Source: Torreya grandis (Eukaryota; Streptophyta; Pinopsida; Cupressales; Taxaceae). Taken from it: 64,000 nucleotides of DNA. The position numbers were made by a program, and so were the translations under genes. Numbering within the stretch: position 1 is the first letter of the stretch; each line of letters starts with the position of its first letter. The notes under the pieces were generated by a model that searched no databases, was not told the origin of the DNA, and saw nothing but the letters and a program-made list of their open reading frames with translations. Positions 11,566 through 23,589 of the stretch are shown here, in pieces. The stretch is from NCBI GenBank assembly GCA_037957365.1, contig JARHVA010003184.1, positions 332,501 to 396,500 on the forward strand, written 5' to 3'.

Positions 11566-12806
11566 TAAAATATCCCTTTTAAACAAGAACCTCATTTTTC
11601 AATAAATTACTAAATTTAGTAAATTTTATTTTTATTGCCTTTAATACTGAAGATTCATTTGATAATACAACATTACATGCAATAAGAATTTATACCATTT
11701 ACAAGTGTCCTTATTTATTTTATTCAATTATACACAAATAAAAATCTGATAAAAATACTTATTGAAAGGTACAAATTGCATGAGATCAAAATACCAATTT
11801 ATTGTCTTCAAATTGCCATAACCCTAGGTTTGAAATTAATTTATGGGTTAGCATAACAACTTCATAGGTGTTTATAGTCGTTGAAATTATGTGAATCTAC
11901 TAGCATAGTTTATACCCTAGTGATGGAGGATATAAAAAACTATATGGATTATGATCAACACTTGAAGGGACAACAACAACAATGATTAGACCAAAATAAT
12001 AAGGATGGGATCTAGAATAATCAATGCTTTATCCAAAGGGTGATGCCAACCTTTGAGGTCCATAATGTGCACTCAATAGTCATAAAATATTATTGATATT
12101 TTTAGTAGGGTTGATAACCACTTAGAAGTGGTACAATTGATCCCAAGGTTTAACCTAGGTAAACAATAGTCTACTAGAATAGTTATGAGATGCATGACCA
12201 ATAGTGGAGGCTTAATTTCTTAATAAAGACACACCAAGGTGGGATTCCTAATCCTAGAATTATGAAAACTAAATTTTAAGGCTCAAACCCTTCATCATAC
12301 AACCATGATTTCTATGTCTAGCTTCTAGATAATGCAATTATACAAATATACTATTGATTTTCTCAATTATATTCCTCATACAGAATTACCCTATAGAGTA
12401 GAGGTGTTTCATCCTCTAATCCATTTGTAATGAATTTGTTCATCCTCAATCAAAATTTGAATGAATTTTGGATTTAGTCATGAATAGAAAAAGTGAATAA
12501 TCAATCATAATAAAAATCACTACTCCTCTTGTCCTTTTATAAAATTCACTTTTACCAATCCACCCTAAGCCTAAAGTTATTATAATTACTTTTTTTTAAT
12601 TTAATATTCATCTTTTTCCTCCTTATAATAATAATTATTTTTATTTTTACCTCTTATTATTTTAATGAATTAACTGGCCCCACTCAATTAATAATAATGA
12701 CTAAGTGTCCCCTTTTAAGTTATAATTATAAAGTGATGTTGGGGGAACCACTTAAACCATTATGATTAAAGTATTCTTTTATTTATTTGAAAAAGGGGAT
12801 ACGATA
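11566..12806 (-). mobile_element. 5' LTR of element A with internal 590-bp block
   Basis: This aligns with 8769-9428 at both ends (11566-11895 and 12485-12806). The middle 590 bases or so have no counterpart in the other LTR. Terminal TG and CA have become TA on both sides, as expected from C-to-T decay. Confidence 0.7.
11895..12485. other. Unmatched block inside A's 5' LTR
   Basis: The block is present in the right LTR only, so it is an insertion here or a deletion in the left LTR. I see no terminal repeats, clear coding sequence or clean target duplication. It contains a CAACAACAACAA run near 11970. Confidence 0.45.
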
Positions 12807-12869
12807 GATTATTTTGGTAGATTATTGCCTAAATGTTTGAATGTTACCATAGGAATAGAGTTACAACAT

Positions 12870-13710
12870 ACAATAACTATAAGTCACAAGGAAACTCTTA
12901 GACAATCCATAATTGTCATCAGGAGAGCTAAATGAGAAAGTAGTATAGGATTTCTGGGCTGAACTAGTAGAGCAAACCAAGCATCAAGAGGAAGATAATT
13001 CCCATAATTTTGAGAAGAACACCTTTCCACCATCTCATAGGGTTCCTATTTAGCCACCCCACACTCAAGATTCTAGCATTAAAATCCATCCACACTCACC
13101 CAAACTCCTTTTTAAAAGATAATTTAAAGCCCTTGTATCCCCCAAAAGATATATCAAACCTACAAAACTTACTAAATTTATTAGACAAGATAACCTTTTT
13201 GTTGAATCTCCAACAAGATTCTCAAGAAAATCCACTCCCTCACCTCCATCTAGGAGACACACTTTTCCCTTATATAAGCCCAAACTTTCCATTTATTATT
13301 CATCAAGGATTACAAATATTAGTGAATAATTTGAAAAGTGGGTGACATAAATTGCTAGTTTACACATAGTTAGAAAATTCATGGAAGACCCTCAAGAAGC
13401 AAACACTATCAATGAGTCTACAATCTTTAATTTTTTCATCTATACCATAAATATAAATTCACCTATGAAAAATGTTTCTCCTTCTACCCTAACTAATTTT
13501 AGGGGAAATTCAAATGAAGATCCATATACGTTCCTCTTTGAGTTTGATGTCATATGTCATAACTATGACTACAACCAAGATGTTAAAAAGTTGAAGTTGT
13601 TTCTATCAACACTCAAAGATGTAACCATCATATGGTTTAAAGGTATAGGAAATGATACATTCTCCACTTGGAGGGATATGAAGGAAAAGTTTCTTTACAA
13701 ATATCAAGAC
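12870..13710 (+). pseudogene. Element B gag, first part
   Basis: The clearest stretch is 13381-13713: a Phe/Asn-rich lead, then LTNFRGNSNEDPYTFLFEFDV and TWRDMKEKFLYKYQD, the spacing of a plant Ty3/gypsy capsid domain. Upstream (13010-13345) is a Leu- and Pro-rich frame that may be its N-terminus in another frame. The gene is cut at 13710 by copia element G. After removal of G and one AAGAC copy, the same frame continues at 19676. Confidence 0.6.
13706..13710. other. Target duplication AAGAC (left)
   Basis: AAGAC immediately precedes the LTR at 13711 and recurs at 19671-19675 right after the other LTR. This is a perfect 5-bp duplication, the length made by Ty1/copia integrase. Confidence 0.9.
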
Positions 13711-14068
13711 TGAAAGGAATGAAAAATAATGTGTTCCAAGCCATAAAGATCTCAAGTGTTAACAACAAAACATCACAAAGAGAATATGAAAGCATAGTAT
13801 TTGAAAGTAATATGCAGAGAAAATATCAATATCATATAATATATCACCAAAACTTCATGTAAGTACAATGAGAGTGCCTTGCACATATAGGCAAGGAAGA
13901 TCAATCATAGCCATAAGAACAAGCTAAGATATAACCTAGTGATAAAAACCAATTATACCTAAAATAGAAAAACATTTAATATCCACACCTAAATGGGTGA
14001 ATAAAAAAATCCTTAACTAAGTAAAACACATAGGTAACATGAGCTAAGGTAAATAACCTACTCTAACA
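13711..14068 (-). mobile_element. 3' LTR of copia element G
   Basis: On the minus strand it starts TGTTAGAGTAGG and ends CA. It matches 19314-19670 throughout (for example CTCAAGTGTTAA, ATCATATAATATATC and GAGCTAAGGTAAATAACC). A minus-strand purine tract (TTGAGGGGGG) abuts it at 14069-14078. Confidence 0.9.
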
Positions 14069-14099
14069 CCCCCCTCAAGTGAAGCTAGGTGCCATAAAT

Positions 14100-14560
14100 A
14101 AAGTGGCATATACATAGTATGAGTCCTAAAAAAAAGGTTTGATCAAGTAATCATGTATAATATATCCATAGATAAATGAAAAAGAAATATGTCCTCATGA
14201 ACACTCCTCAAATAAAAATTTTGACAACCCAAGCATGCCATATAACTCAAAGTAATGAGGTGATGAAAAAGGCTTTGTTAAAATGTTGATAACTTGTTGC
14301 TGAGTCAAAATGTACTCCAAGCAAAGAAATTCATCATGAATATGATGATGAAGAAATTGTATGTGAATCTTAATATGCTTGGTTTGCTGGTGCTCAACAA
14401 AGTTATAGGAAATATGAATTGCACTTTGGTTGTTATACCAAATTATAATAGGTGAATCTTATGTGAAGCCAAACTCTGTCATTAACTATCAGAGCCAAAG
14501 AGCCTACTGACTCATTATGGCTGTTGTGTTAGACTCTATCTCTATAGATGAAAGTGTAAT
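14100..14560 (-). pseudogene. Copia G RNase H C-terminal region
   Basis: The minus strand around 14434-14413 encodes NNQSAIHIS. TKHIKIH and LTQQQVINILTKP follow, the conserved tail of copia RNase H just before the polypurine tract. The Asp of the usual DNQSA motif has become Asn. Confidence 0.8.
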
Positions 14561-14599
14561 AGCATGCTACTTATTTAATTCCCAAAAAACTAGAGAATA

Positions 14600-15700
14600 A
14601 CCAAAATAATAAAGGTAGATATAAATGTAATGCATGTCATCAATGGAACCTGTCCAATCTAAATCAATATATCCAACCGAGTAGAACTTCTAGTGTAGTG
14701 TAATCTAAAATGGGAGGTGCCTTACAGATATTAAAAAAATTCTTTTATAATCCTTCCACTAACTGTCATGAGGATTATGTGAAAACCAATATACAATCCC
14801 AAATATAATGAAAATATTAAGGTGAGTATGGGTTAAGTACATGAGACTTCCAACCAACTATGTATACAATGTAGGATCACAAAGAGGAGTGGAGTAGGTG
14901 GAAGTAAGAGTGACTCCAAAATGGAAAAGAGATGGAATTGGCTTGTAATCATCCATACCAAAATGTTGAAGAAGATCATGGGTGTAATTTTTATAACTCA
15001 AATGAATCCTTAAATCTAATCAAAGAATCTAAAAACCAAGGAAAAAGTACAAAAGATCAAGATTTGTCATATTAAATGCATGTAAAGAGCCTACTGAATA
15101 GTCTAAATATGGGAATAATAACTCCCAGTAAGAATTATATCATCAACATACAAGACATTTATAACAATATCCTTTCCAACATGTATATATAGTAGGATTT
15201 GAGTGGAAATGAATAAAACTAGTAAATAAAAAATAATAATTCATCTTCTCATATTAGGACTGAGGTGCCTATTTAATATATAGAAATACCTTTGGAGTCT
15301 ATAAATAAGATAATAATCAATAAAAAACCCTACAGGTTACTCCAAGTATATTTTATCCTATAAATCTCCATGTAATAAGGCATTCTTTACATCCATCTGG
15401 TAGACTATCTAACCCTATGATGCAAAAGAGAATGAAAAAGGCACACTTAATCCATATTATAAATATAGGAAAAAGTCTAAGAGTAATCAAAACCTTTGAC
15501 TTCTGATAAACCCTTTTTAATAAGATGAGCCTTATACTTGTCAATGAACCCATAAACTATATATTTGGTCCAATGTATCCACTTGTATCTAACCAAATGT
15601 CTTCCCTTAGGAAGAGGGATGAAATCCCAAGTATGATTATTCATCAAAGAAGAATAATCATCACATCATCCCACTCCTGTATCCCATGATCATGTGAAAA
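14600..15700 (-). pseudogene. Copia G reverse transcriptase
   Basis: The minus strand gives VYQMDVKNALLHGDL near 15405-15360 (finger/palm motif) and LYVDDIILTGS at 15152-15125, so the catalytic Tyr-Val-Asp-Asp box (15139-15150) is intact. YKAHLIKKG precedes it near 15550. Frames between motifs are broken. Confidence 0.85.
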
Positions 15701-15999
15701 TTACTCTAGATCCCCATAAAAAACCTAACACAAAATTTTAGAACCTATAAAATGTGCATGATGATGTTTAGTAGGTGGAAGATCTTGTGTGAAATATGAT
15801 GCCCAAGAAACTATAGTATGAGCCCACTTAAGCATAGTGGGAACATTATCTTCATCTAATTATATATCCATAACCTCATTAGTGACCTCCTAAATTATCT
15901 CCTCAAATAAGGGATCCTCAAGATGATGTGAAGAATCATCAATGGATGGGAGTATAGAATAAGAAGACATAGAATAAGATGAATAATCATGAGAAGATA

Positions 16000-16950
16000 A
16001 GTGCTTATCAAACTAAAAATGTGTTTGAAAAAGAACATCATGAGTATCAAAATAAAAAATTCAATAATCTCTCATGTCCTCACAATACTCTATAAAGATC
16101 AAGGGTTTGTTCTTATTATCTAAGGCTTTCCTTTTCTTCTTTGGTATAAAATCCCAAACATGGCTCCGAAAAACTTGAAAAAATAGGACATCGGGATTAG
16201 TTCCAAACCAAACCTCCTCTAAAGTCAAATTCTCAAGTGTTATATGTGGTGTGTGATTTTAAATGTAGTTTAAACAATTAACTACTTATGCCTATTATAC
16301 AGGAGGTAAATCCTGAGAATACATCATGTAATTAGCCATATCCTTTAAAGTTTGGCTCTTCCTTTATACTAAGACATTCTATTATGGAGTATGAGGAATA
16401 AAATGTCAATGAACAATGACTTGAGCTACCAAAAATTTAGAAAAACATTTGATGAATTACTCCCCCCATTATCAGTGTGAAGATTATTTATGCAACTATA
16501 AGATTGATTCTTGACCAAGGCCTTGGAAAATTTAAAGTGTGGAAAAACTTCACTCTTGTACTTGAGAAAATGAACCCAATTTCACCTTGAGAAATTATCA
16601 ATAAATTTAAGTAAATACTTAGCTCCATTGAATGGAGTAGAAAAAACCATCGAGTCATTGTGCATAAGTGCAAGTGGTGAAGAAGATTTCTTGGACAAAT
16701 ACTTAGACAAAAGATCTTGGTGTTTTTACCCTAATTCATAGCTATGAAAAACTACATCAAGATAAAAAAAATCTAAAATACCATTAACCATACCATGAGT
16801 GTTCAACTCCTTCAAATATCCATAGTTAAAATTTCCAAATACCTCACACCAAATCTTACTTTCAAAAATGGCATGATAAACCATGCATGTCCCCATAGAA
16901 TAAGTGTCATAAAAACCATATAAGTGATATAGTATAGAATTATGATCAAC
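16000..16950 (-). pseudogene. Copia G integrase
   Basis: The minus strand from about 16680 reads AKYLLKFIDNFSR, then WVHFLKYKSEVFPHFK and HTDNGGSN (near 16480-16460). These are the two catalytic Asp surroundings of the copia integrase core (FIDDYSR and DNGG); the first pair is weakened to DN. The zinc-binding N-terminus is not clear. Confidence 0.8.
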
Positions 16951-17121
16951 AACACCTTGTGCAACACATTAATGAGACTCCAAAAAGGTTTTAATTTAAA
17001 CCCCTTATGGTGTGAAAGTCATTATTTTTCCCTAACCAAAATGATAAATTTGATAAATTGAAAGCAAATTTATAGTGATGTTAATAACATATAGTGCATT
17101 ATTGACGTAGCCACTAGAAAA

Positions 17122-17400
17122 TTATATGTCACCTTTTCTCTTAACAAAAATAAAGGAGAAATATCCAACCTCAATTTTATAATTATAACTCAAACTAAGA
17201 GATATAATATACTCAGAATAAGTTTTGTGGTGAGAAGCACCATAATCTATAACCCAACTATTTATAATAAGTGTATAAGATCTCCTAACAACATTAAGTG
17301 TTTTGTCATGCTGATTGGAAGGAGGTAGAGTGGAGATAGAGATCTTGTGTTTTATGATTGCACCCTCTAAGGCATGCATTCTCTTCTAACATAGTTTCTA
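17122..17400 (-). pseudogene. Copia G protease
   Basis: The minus strand reads SWVIDYGASHHKT at 17260-17222. In copia proteases the active triad is Asp-Ser-Gly; here Ser has become Tyr through a single base change. A VGYFSFIFVKRKGDI segment after it matches the protease flap and substrate region. Confidence 0.8.
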
Positions 17401-18900
17401 CATGACAAGTACCCCCATCTAAGGAACATTAAAGGCTAGATTTATTCTTATATTTATAAGACTCCTTAGGTTTAGAGTTATTGTCTTTGCATTTAGTGGT
17501 ACTTTGAGATGGAGAAAGAGTGGTTTTGGGTTTACTTCTTGATTTTACTTTGCCCTTAGGATTAGATGTTACTAATTCCTTTTGAGAGGTGGATGATTCA
17601 AGGTTGTATAATTTAGATTCTTCCCTAGTAATTCTTTCATAATAAAACTCTAAATCAAGGATTTTGAATGTGGCATACAAGGCATCCATGCTAAAGAAAA
17701 AGGTAAAATCAAAGATTTAGAATATACCTTTCATCTTGGATAGAATTAAGTAAACACACTTCATATTTATAATCTCTTCTAATTCCATTCAATTATGTCA
17801 ATAAATGTTTGAACTTATTAAGATTGTCTAAAATGGATGAAAAATGTTAAGGATTGAGGGAAGTGGTCTCTACTTCAAGCTGCATTGATTTTATGTGGTC
17901 CATTTTACCAAATAAACCCTTCATTTTTTACCATATTTTTAAAGGAGAGTCACATCCTTCCTAATTAAATAAAATACCATCACTTACATAATTACCTATC
18001 AAACCCATACACTCATAAAATTTGTATTAGTGCTAAAAAATTTCATATTATCTAATAAGCATTGATTGTGTTTTAGTCATTAAGACCCATCCTTTGCATT
18101 TAATGATTTTTTTCATTATTAATTTCCATTTATGGTAATTATGTGTTGTTAATGGATCACACTAATCTAATGTAGAAGAATATGCCATTTTAAAACACCA
18201 AAGATCAAGAGAATGCCAAAAAGGTGCTCAAATCAGAATTAAAACAACCCCCTCAAAATACTATTTTATTATCCCCCCCAAAGTTTGTCATTTATAAATC
18301 ATTGCATTTTATAAGATAAATAACACCAATCGATTAGTTATAAAAAATATACACCAAAAAAGTGACACTCAGTTTTGAGTTTCTTATCAAAATGTATAGT
18401 TATTACAAATTTCCCATCATAAATGGGTCAAATAGAAATGCACAAAATTTAAATACTTGAAAAATATTAAATTCTTTGAGATATTTTTAAAATTAATGAG
18501 CTTAAGACTTAATCCCCCACTAGTAAGAATCAAAAATTAAGCCCTCCATGTGACCAGGGGGCTAAGATTGAGGATGAGTGTTCTCCATCTTGATTGATTT
18601 GATTGATGTTGGAGTGACATCACCCCAATAAAGGCTCCAAATTTCACATGAATAGTGCCATGCCTTGATAGATTAATTTTTACATGTTCCAAAAAGTCAC
18701 TATGTGCAAAACTAAGCTTTCCTATAATTTGGGAGTCACAAAACCATGTAAAAGGAGGTTGATTGATGTTTTTATGTTTGTGTGCCAAAATAAGTTTGAC
18801 AATCCATAACTAGGAAAAAAATATTTTGTCAAGATTTGAAATCTAAGGTAAAATAAGTTACTTGGGTTGTGCAAATTGGAAATTTATAGGCATAATATAA
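17400..18900 (-). pseudogene. Copia G gag, degenerate
   Basis: The frame at 17689-17429 reads ITREESKLYNLES, then a Lys/Ser-rich basic stretch, the usual end of copia gag. Upstream (18900-17700) only short open pieces remain and no zinc knuckle is certain. The segment 18900-19300 is leader with no recognisable frame. Confidence 0.55.
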
Positions 18901-19300
18901 TGCATCTAAACTAGCAACCATGATCCACCAAAGAAAATGCCAAAACACCAAACCTACATAACATGCCAAAATGCCAAAGCTGCATAGCCAAACTTAGATC
19001 TAGAAAAAAATTCAAAGTTTCCTCTAAATGTAATAAAGATACACTAGGTTCTTGGAAAAACCCAAAAACAACCTAAGAATTTTTTTCTCTTCTACCACTA
19101 GATGGTATGAATATGCATGAAATCTAAAAAATTGCTTTCAAACCCTCTAAAATGTTAAAAAATGATTATCACAAAACTAAGTGATGTTTATAGATGATAT
19201 TAGGGTTTTGACATCTTACAAATCTAATTTCATTATCCTTTTTTTATCTAGATATAAAAAAATTGTAGAAAACTCATAAATGGATGGATGCAACACCTAT

Positions 19301-19313
19301 TACTCTAATACCA
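19301..19313 (-). other. Primer-binding site of copia G
   Basis: The minus strand reads TGGTATTAGAGTA directly after the LTR end CA. It differs from the initiator tRNA-Met complement at two positions, one a C-to-T change. Confidence 0.85.
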
Positions 19314-19670
19314 TGAAAGAAATGAAAAACAAAGCATTCCAAGCCACAAATATCTCAAGTGTTAAAAAAAAATCACAAAGAGAATTTAAAATCATAGACT
19401 TGTAAATTGATATGTAGAATAATGAGCAATATCATATAATATATCTCCAAAACTTTATGCAATTATAATGAGTGTCTTGCATATATAGGTAAGGAAGAAC
19501 AATTATAGCCATAATATCAATGTAAGAGATAACCTAGGGATAAAAACCCACTATAATTAAAATATAAAAACATTTAATATAAATACCTAAGTGGGTGGAA
19601 AAAATAAATAATGCTTAACTAAGTAAATCACCTAAAGAACATGAGCTAAGGTAAATAACCTACTCTAACA
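19314..19670 (-). mobile_element. 5' LTR of copia element G
   Basis: This is the 357-bp partner of 13711-14068, with TG and CA ends intact. It abuts the primer site on its left and the AAGAC duplication (19671-19675) on its right. Confidence 0.9.
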
Positions 19671-21180
19671 AAGACTACTATTGAGGAAGGAACTACAGGA
19701 GAGATGACATTTTTTGAATGTCAAAAAAAGAGGATAAATCACTAGAGGAATACATGGAATGGTTTATATTCAACCTACAAAAATATAAGTAGACCACATT
19801 GAATTCATATTCTCTCAAATTGATATTCTTGATAGGAATTTAGGAAGACAACTTGGAAGTGTTGGCATTAATTAGTGGTAGATATGTCTCACAACTACCA
19901 TTCAATGAAATAAACCTTATATGAAACAATTATTCAAGATAAAAATGAACTAAAACCATATAATAAATATACTTCCTTAATCAATAATAAATATACTCTC
20001 ACAAACAAAGGTAAACAATTTTTTATAGGATATGAATCAAGATATTATCAGTCACATGGATACACAAATGGATACATTACACAAAAGGAAAAATTAAGAA
20101 AAAAACATAGTATACCTTGATGTTTTATTACCCAAACTATCATAATAATAAATTAGACTATAAATACCATTCCATTCGAGTAAAAATGGCTAGCATAAGA
20201 GAGGGAGATCCTAAAATAGTGGAATTACATGTGATTGGTGGATATGGAGATTAGATTTTCTACCTAGCTTAGTGAAGGAAATGGACACCCAATCAAGGTA
20301 TGCCACCAAATTTTGAATTTTAAATTTATCAATTTCTATCTATTCATAATTGATGTGGATCTAATTATTGGAAAACTATGCCACCCCAAAACCAGGATTG
20401 GCCACAATAGACCACCCAACCTCTACACAATTATTAGGTTACCCAAAGTTAGCCTTAGACACCTCAAAATTAGCAAAAAAAGAATACCCAAACACCAAAT
20501 AATTTGAATCCATACCAAAACTAGTCTTGGAAACCTTAGAATAAAAATCAACAGTGATTCTCTTCCTCCAACTAGTGGCAGTAGCCATGGAGAAGTAACT
20601 AGGCTTGGTTTAATCAAAATACTAGATTTCTAAAGTAGTCATAGTTACAACAATAACAACAGCTAGCTTTGATTCCTAACACTTAACTAGCTCCTAGGTG
20701 ACCATAATTGAGTTCCCAACCCATACCAAACCACACTAATAATTTGGATCAACCAACACAAGCCACCAAAATAATGCAATATTCAACTTACACAATGGAC
20801 ATAAATGAAGTCCATCTTCATTCAAGATGTGTTCTTACACAACCCACCTCACTTATAATAACAAAACCCCATGAAGAGGTTCTAAACACCCATAGTAACC
20901 CATGACCACTTAAACAAACTACTACTTCTAAACCAATCATAAACATAAAACAAGAAGGGCATACCGATCCTCCTTTTCCTGAGAGATTAAACCACTAATT
21001 TTCAGATCAATAATATGAATTTAATTTTCTAGGACAATCAAAAAAATGTTTGTGTCAAAATTATGTTATTTTAGGATATAAAATGCATGCCCATATATAT
21101 CAAATATATATTTAAACTATGATTAAATAATCCTAGCCAAAAGAGTAAGGATCCCAAGGCCGTCTAAGTAATTGGACAAC
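19671..21180 (+). pseudogene. Element B gag, second part
   Basis: After the target duplication the gag frame resumes without a shift: KKEDKSLEEYMEWFIFNLQKY and a downstream SGRYVSQLPF segment are readable through TAG/TGA stops to about 19920. The later part (20300-21000) is Pro/Thr/Asn-rich in changing frames. A cysteine/histidine cluster near 21040-21100 may be a ruined zinc knuckle. Confidence 0.55.
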
Positions 21181-21189
21181 TTACAGACA

Positions 21190-21560
21190 TTATGTTAGGC
21201 ATTGTAGTTTCACCTAAGTATTCTGATGTAGATAACCTTGTAGTCAATGTCAATGTTTATGGAAATCTTATATAAAATACCTTAATTTAATTAGGATCAA
21301 CCATCAATGCCATTAATATGTAAATAATGCATAAGTTTTAAATATATTCTCCCAACACCTACCATTCTGAAAATGACAAATAGATCCATAGTAAAACCAA
21401 AGGGTATTATAAAATACTTAGTCCTAGTTGTGGATTCATGAGAATACCCATCTGATTTTATCATCTTACAACCTAAATTCAACTTAGGAGACTATCCCAT
21501 TATCTTAAAAATACCATGGCTATCTATAATTGATGTTTACATTGGATATAGATCTAAGAA
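21190..21560 (+). pseudogene. Element B protease
   Basis: A frame reads VVNVNVYGNLI, then NTLI-LGSTINAINM with a stop where Asp is expected, the Athila/Tat-type DLGA(S/T) active site. SCGFMRIPI and LKNTMAINY follow, the end of the protease domain. Stops at former CAA/CAG codons break it. Confidence 0.65.
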
Positions 21561-22129
21561 CATGATGATTTAAAATGGTAATAAAACTAATAAATTAGTA
21601 TTGTACCCACCAACCAAGCCTTCATATGAAACACGAAAAAATTATTTAGTATAAGATAAAGATGAAGAACAAGTTTATTTACATACCTTGTTCATAATTA
21701 CCATAACATATCCCTAAAATATCATGAATAAGACACAATCATTACTAATGTCCTACAAAATAACTATCAAGTTGACTTAGAAATAGACAATCTCTTACAA
21801 TGTATACCATGTCCTATCACAAACATTATTCTCAAATATGTTTCCCCTAATAACATAAGAGATATTATAACATTCCATCAAATGCTAACACACCATTACA
21901 ATCATACCCCATTTTTGGGTAATGTAGAATCGATGTTGTCACTATCCAAATAAGTAGAAATCTTTCCAAGACAACCCCTTAATTGTCAACAATAAATTGG
22001 AACCTCAACAAGAAACCAAACTAGTCACCATTCTCCAAAGCCACAAAACAAAATTTCTTTGGGACTATCATGACATGAGAGGTATTCCATTGGATATATA
22101 TACCTACCACATTTACATCAAGGATGATT

Positions 22130-22950
22130 GAAAACCTATTCACTAACCATAATATAGGATGAACCCCATTGTTAAAGACAATCAAAACTGAGTTACAAAA
22201 ACTTTTAGATGCATGGTTTATCTATCATATTTATGATATTCAATGGGTTTCATCTCTTTTTATTATACCTAAAATGGGGTAAAATTGTGTATATATGTTG
22301 ACTATAGGGAGTTAAATAGAACTACAAGGAAATATCACTTTCTTCTTCATTTCATTGACCAAGTACTTGGCACGTTGAAAAGAAAGAAACATTTCTCCTT
22401 TATTGAGATTTAATGGCTATAATTAGATTAGAAGAGCTCCTGATGACTAGGATAAGAATACTTTTTAAATTACTTTTAGTACCTATGCATATGTTTTACT
22501 ACCATTCGGTTTATGCAATGCTCCTGCCACTTTTCAAAGGGATGTTTTAAGCATATTTTCTAATCTATCCATAATTGTTTTGATATATACATGGATGAAT
22601 TCATAATCTATGTAGAAACGTATGAAAAATCCCTCCAAAACTTACATAAAGTCCTCCAACATTGTCAATACAACTAGATGTCCCTAAGTCATGAAAAGTG
22701 CTACATGTTGATGATCAAAAACATTGTTTTGGGGCATCACATATAAATTGCTTGAATTAAAGTATATATTACTAAAATAATCATAATCAAGAACATACCA
22801 ATTCCATATAAATAAAAATACATTCAAATTTTCTTAGGACATGTTGGATACTATATTAAATTTATTAAATATTTCAATAAAATTACAACACCTCTATTTG
22901 TTTTAATTTCTAAAGTGTTGATTTTATTTGGATGGATGCATGTGAAAAAA
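22130..22950 (+). pseudogene. Element B reverse transcriptase
   Basis: Readable motifs in order: VDYRELNRTTRKYHF (about 22297), FIDQVL, the fragment LLPFGLCNAPATFQRD (near 22500-22545), and IYMDEFIIYVE near 22585-22620. The catalytic box is YMDE rather than YMDD (22588-22599), so the second Asp is lost. NLHKVLQHCQ and VLGHHI follow. Frame changes occur between motifs. Confidence 0.8.
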
Positions 22951-23560
22951 TGTTCCAAGAACTTAAAGATATATTAGTATAAACTCCATTATTTAGAGGC
23001 ACTGATTGGACATTATCCTTTAACATCCACACATATGCCTATGATACAACACCGAGAGTCATCCTTGGTAAAAAGGAGCAGTCCTTGAACTATGCCACAT
23101 ATTTTATCAGAAAAAACCTCCAAAGAGTTGAGATTAACTACACAGTGATGAATAAATAATTTATTTTTGTACTCTACACCATCAACAAATTCAAACATTA
23201 CATTATAGGTTATCTAGTTTTCAACCATACTAATCATGCAACAATCAGGTATTTAATGAATAAACCTATAATCATTAAAAGGATAATTATATGGTTGCTT
23301 CTATTAAAATATTTTTATATTACGATTATAGATAGACTAGGTAAGAATAATGTATTTGTGGACTTTCTATCACATTTAACATATGATGAACAAAGTCATG
23401 TAGTAGATGGTTTCTTTCCTGATGAACATCTTTTTGAATTATTTGCTAACACTCCTAGGTATGAAGACATCACTAATTACTTGGTTATAGGATTACCTCC
23501 ACAAAATTTCTCTTTAAAAGAGAATCATAACTTTTTTGAAAAAAGCGGTCCATATTCATA
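22950..23560 (+). pseudogene. Element B RNase H and connection
   Basis: Degenerate Ty3-type RNase H wording follows RT (SSLVKRSS, ELRLTTQ, then DRLGKNNVFVDFLSHL at 23330-23380, the usual NVVADFLSR-like tail before integrase). A clean open stretch covers 23256-23561. Catalytic residues upstream are not all recognisable. Confidence 0.6.
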
Positions 23561-23589
23561 GATCTCTAGGTACCTCTTTTTCACTAGGC

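Larger units (their letters stand above)
8769..12806 (-). mobile_element. Ty3/gypsy gag-protease element A, nested in B
   Basis: Two LTRs (8769-9428 and 11566-12806) flank a 2.1-kb internal region that, read on the minus strand, gives primer site, gag, a zinc-knuckle remnant and protease, then LTR. RT, RNase H and integrase are absent. The gag wording and Met-type primer site fit a chromovirus-like Ty3/gypsy. It lies between the primer site and gag of element B. Flanking pentamers GACCA and GATTA differ at two positions, both C/T changes, so the target duplication is only suggestive. Confidence 0.65.
13711..19670 (-). mobile_element. Ty1/copia element G, complete but degenerate, nested in B's gag
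   Basis: This 5.96-kb element is bounded by LTRs of 358 and 357 bp and a perfect AAGAC duplication. Read on the minus strand: 5' LTR (19314-19670), Met-type primer site, gag, protease, integrase, RT, RNase H, polypurine tract, 3' LTR (13711-14068). Protease and integrase before RT is the diagnostic copia order. Many TAG/TAA stops and frame slips make it inactive. The LTRs differ at roughly 15-18 percent of positions by eye, so insertion is old. Confidence 0.9.

Noticed and set aside
8764..12811. GACCA/GATTA as a firm target duplication of element A
   Set aside because: Only three of five bases match. It could be decayed but is not proof.
15353..15553. Minus-strand open frame as an independent gene
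   Set aside because: It is an out-of-frame reading through the copia RT; the RT motifs appear in adjacent frames.
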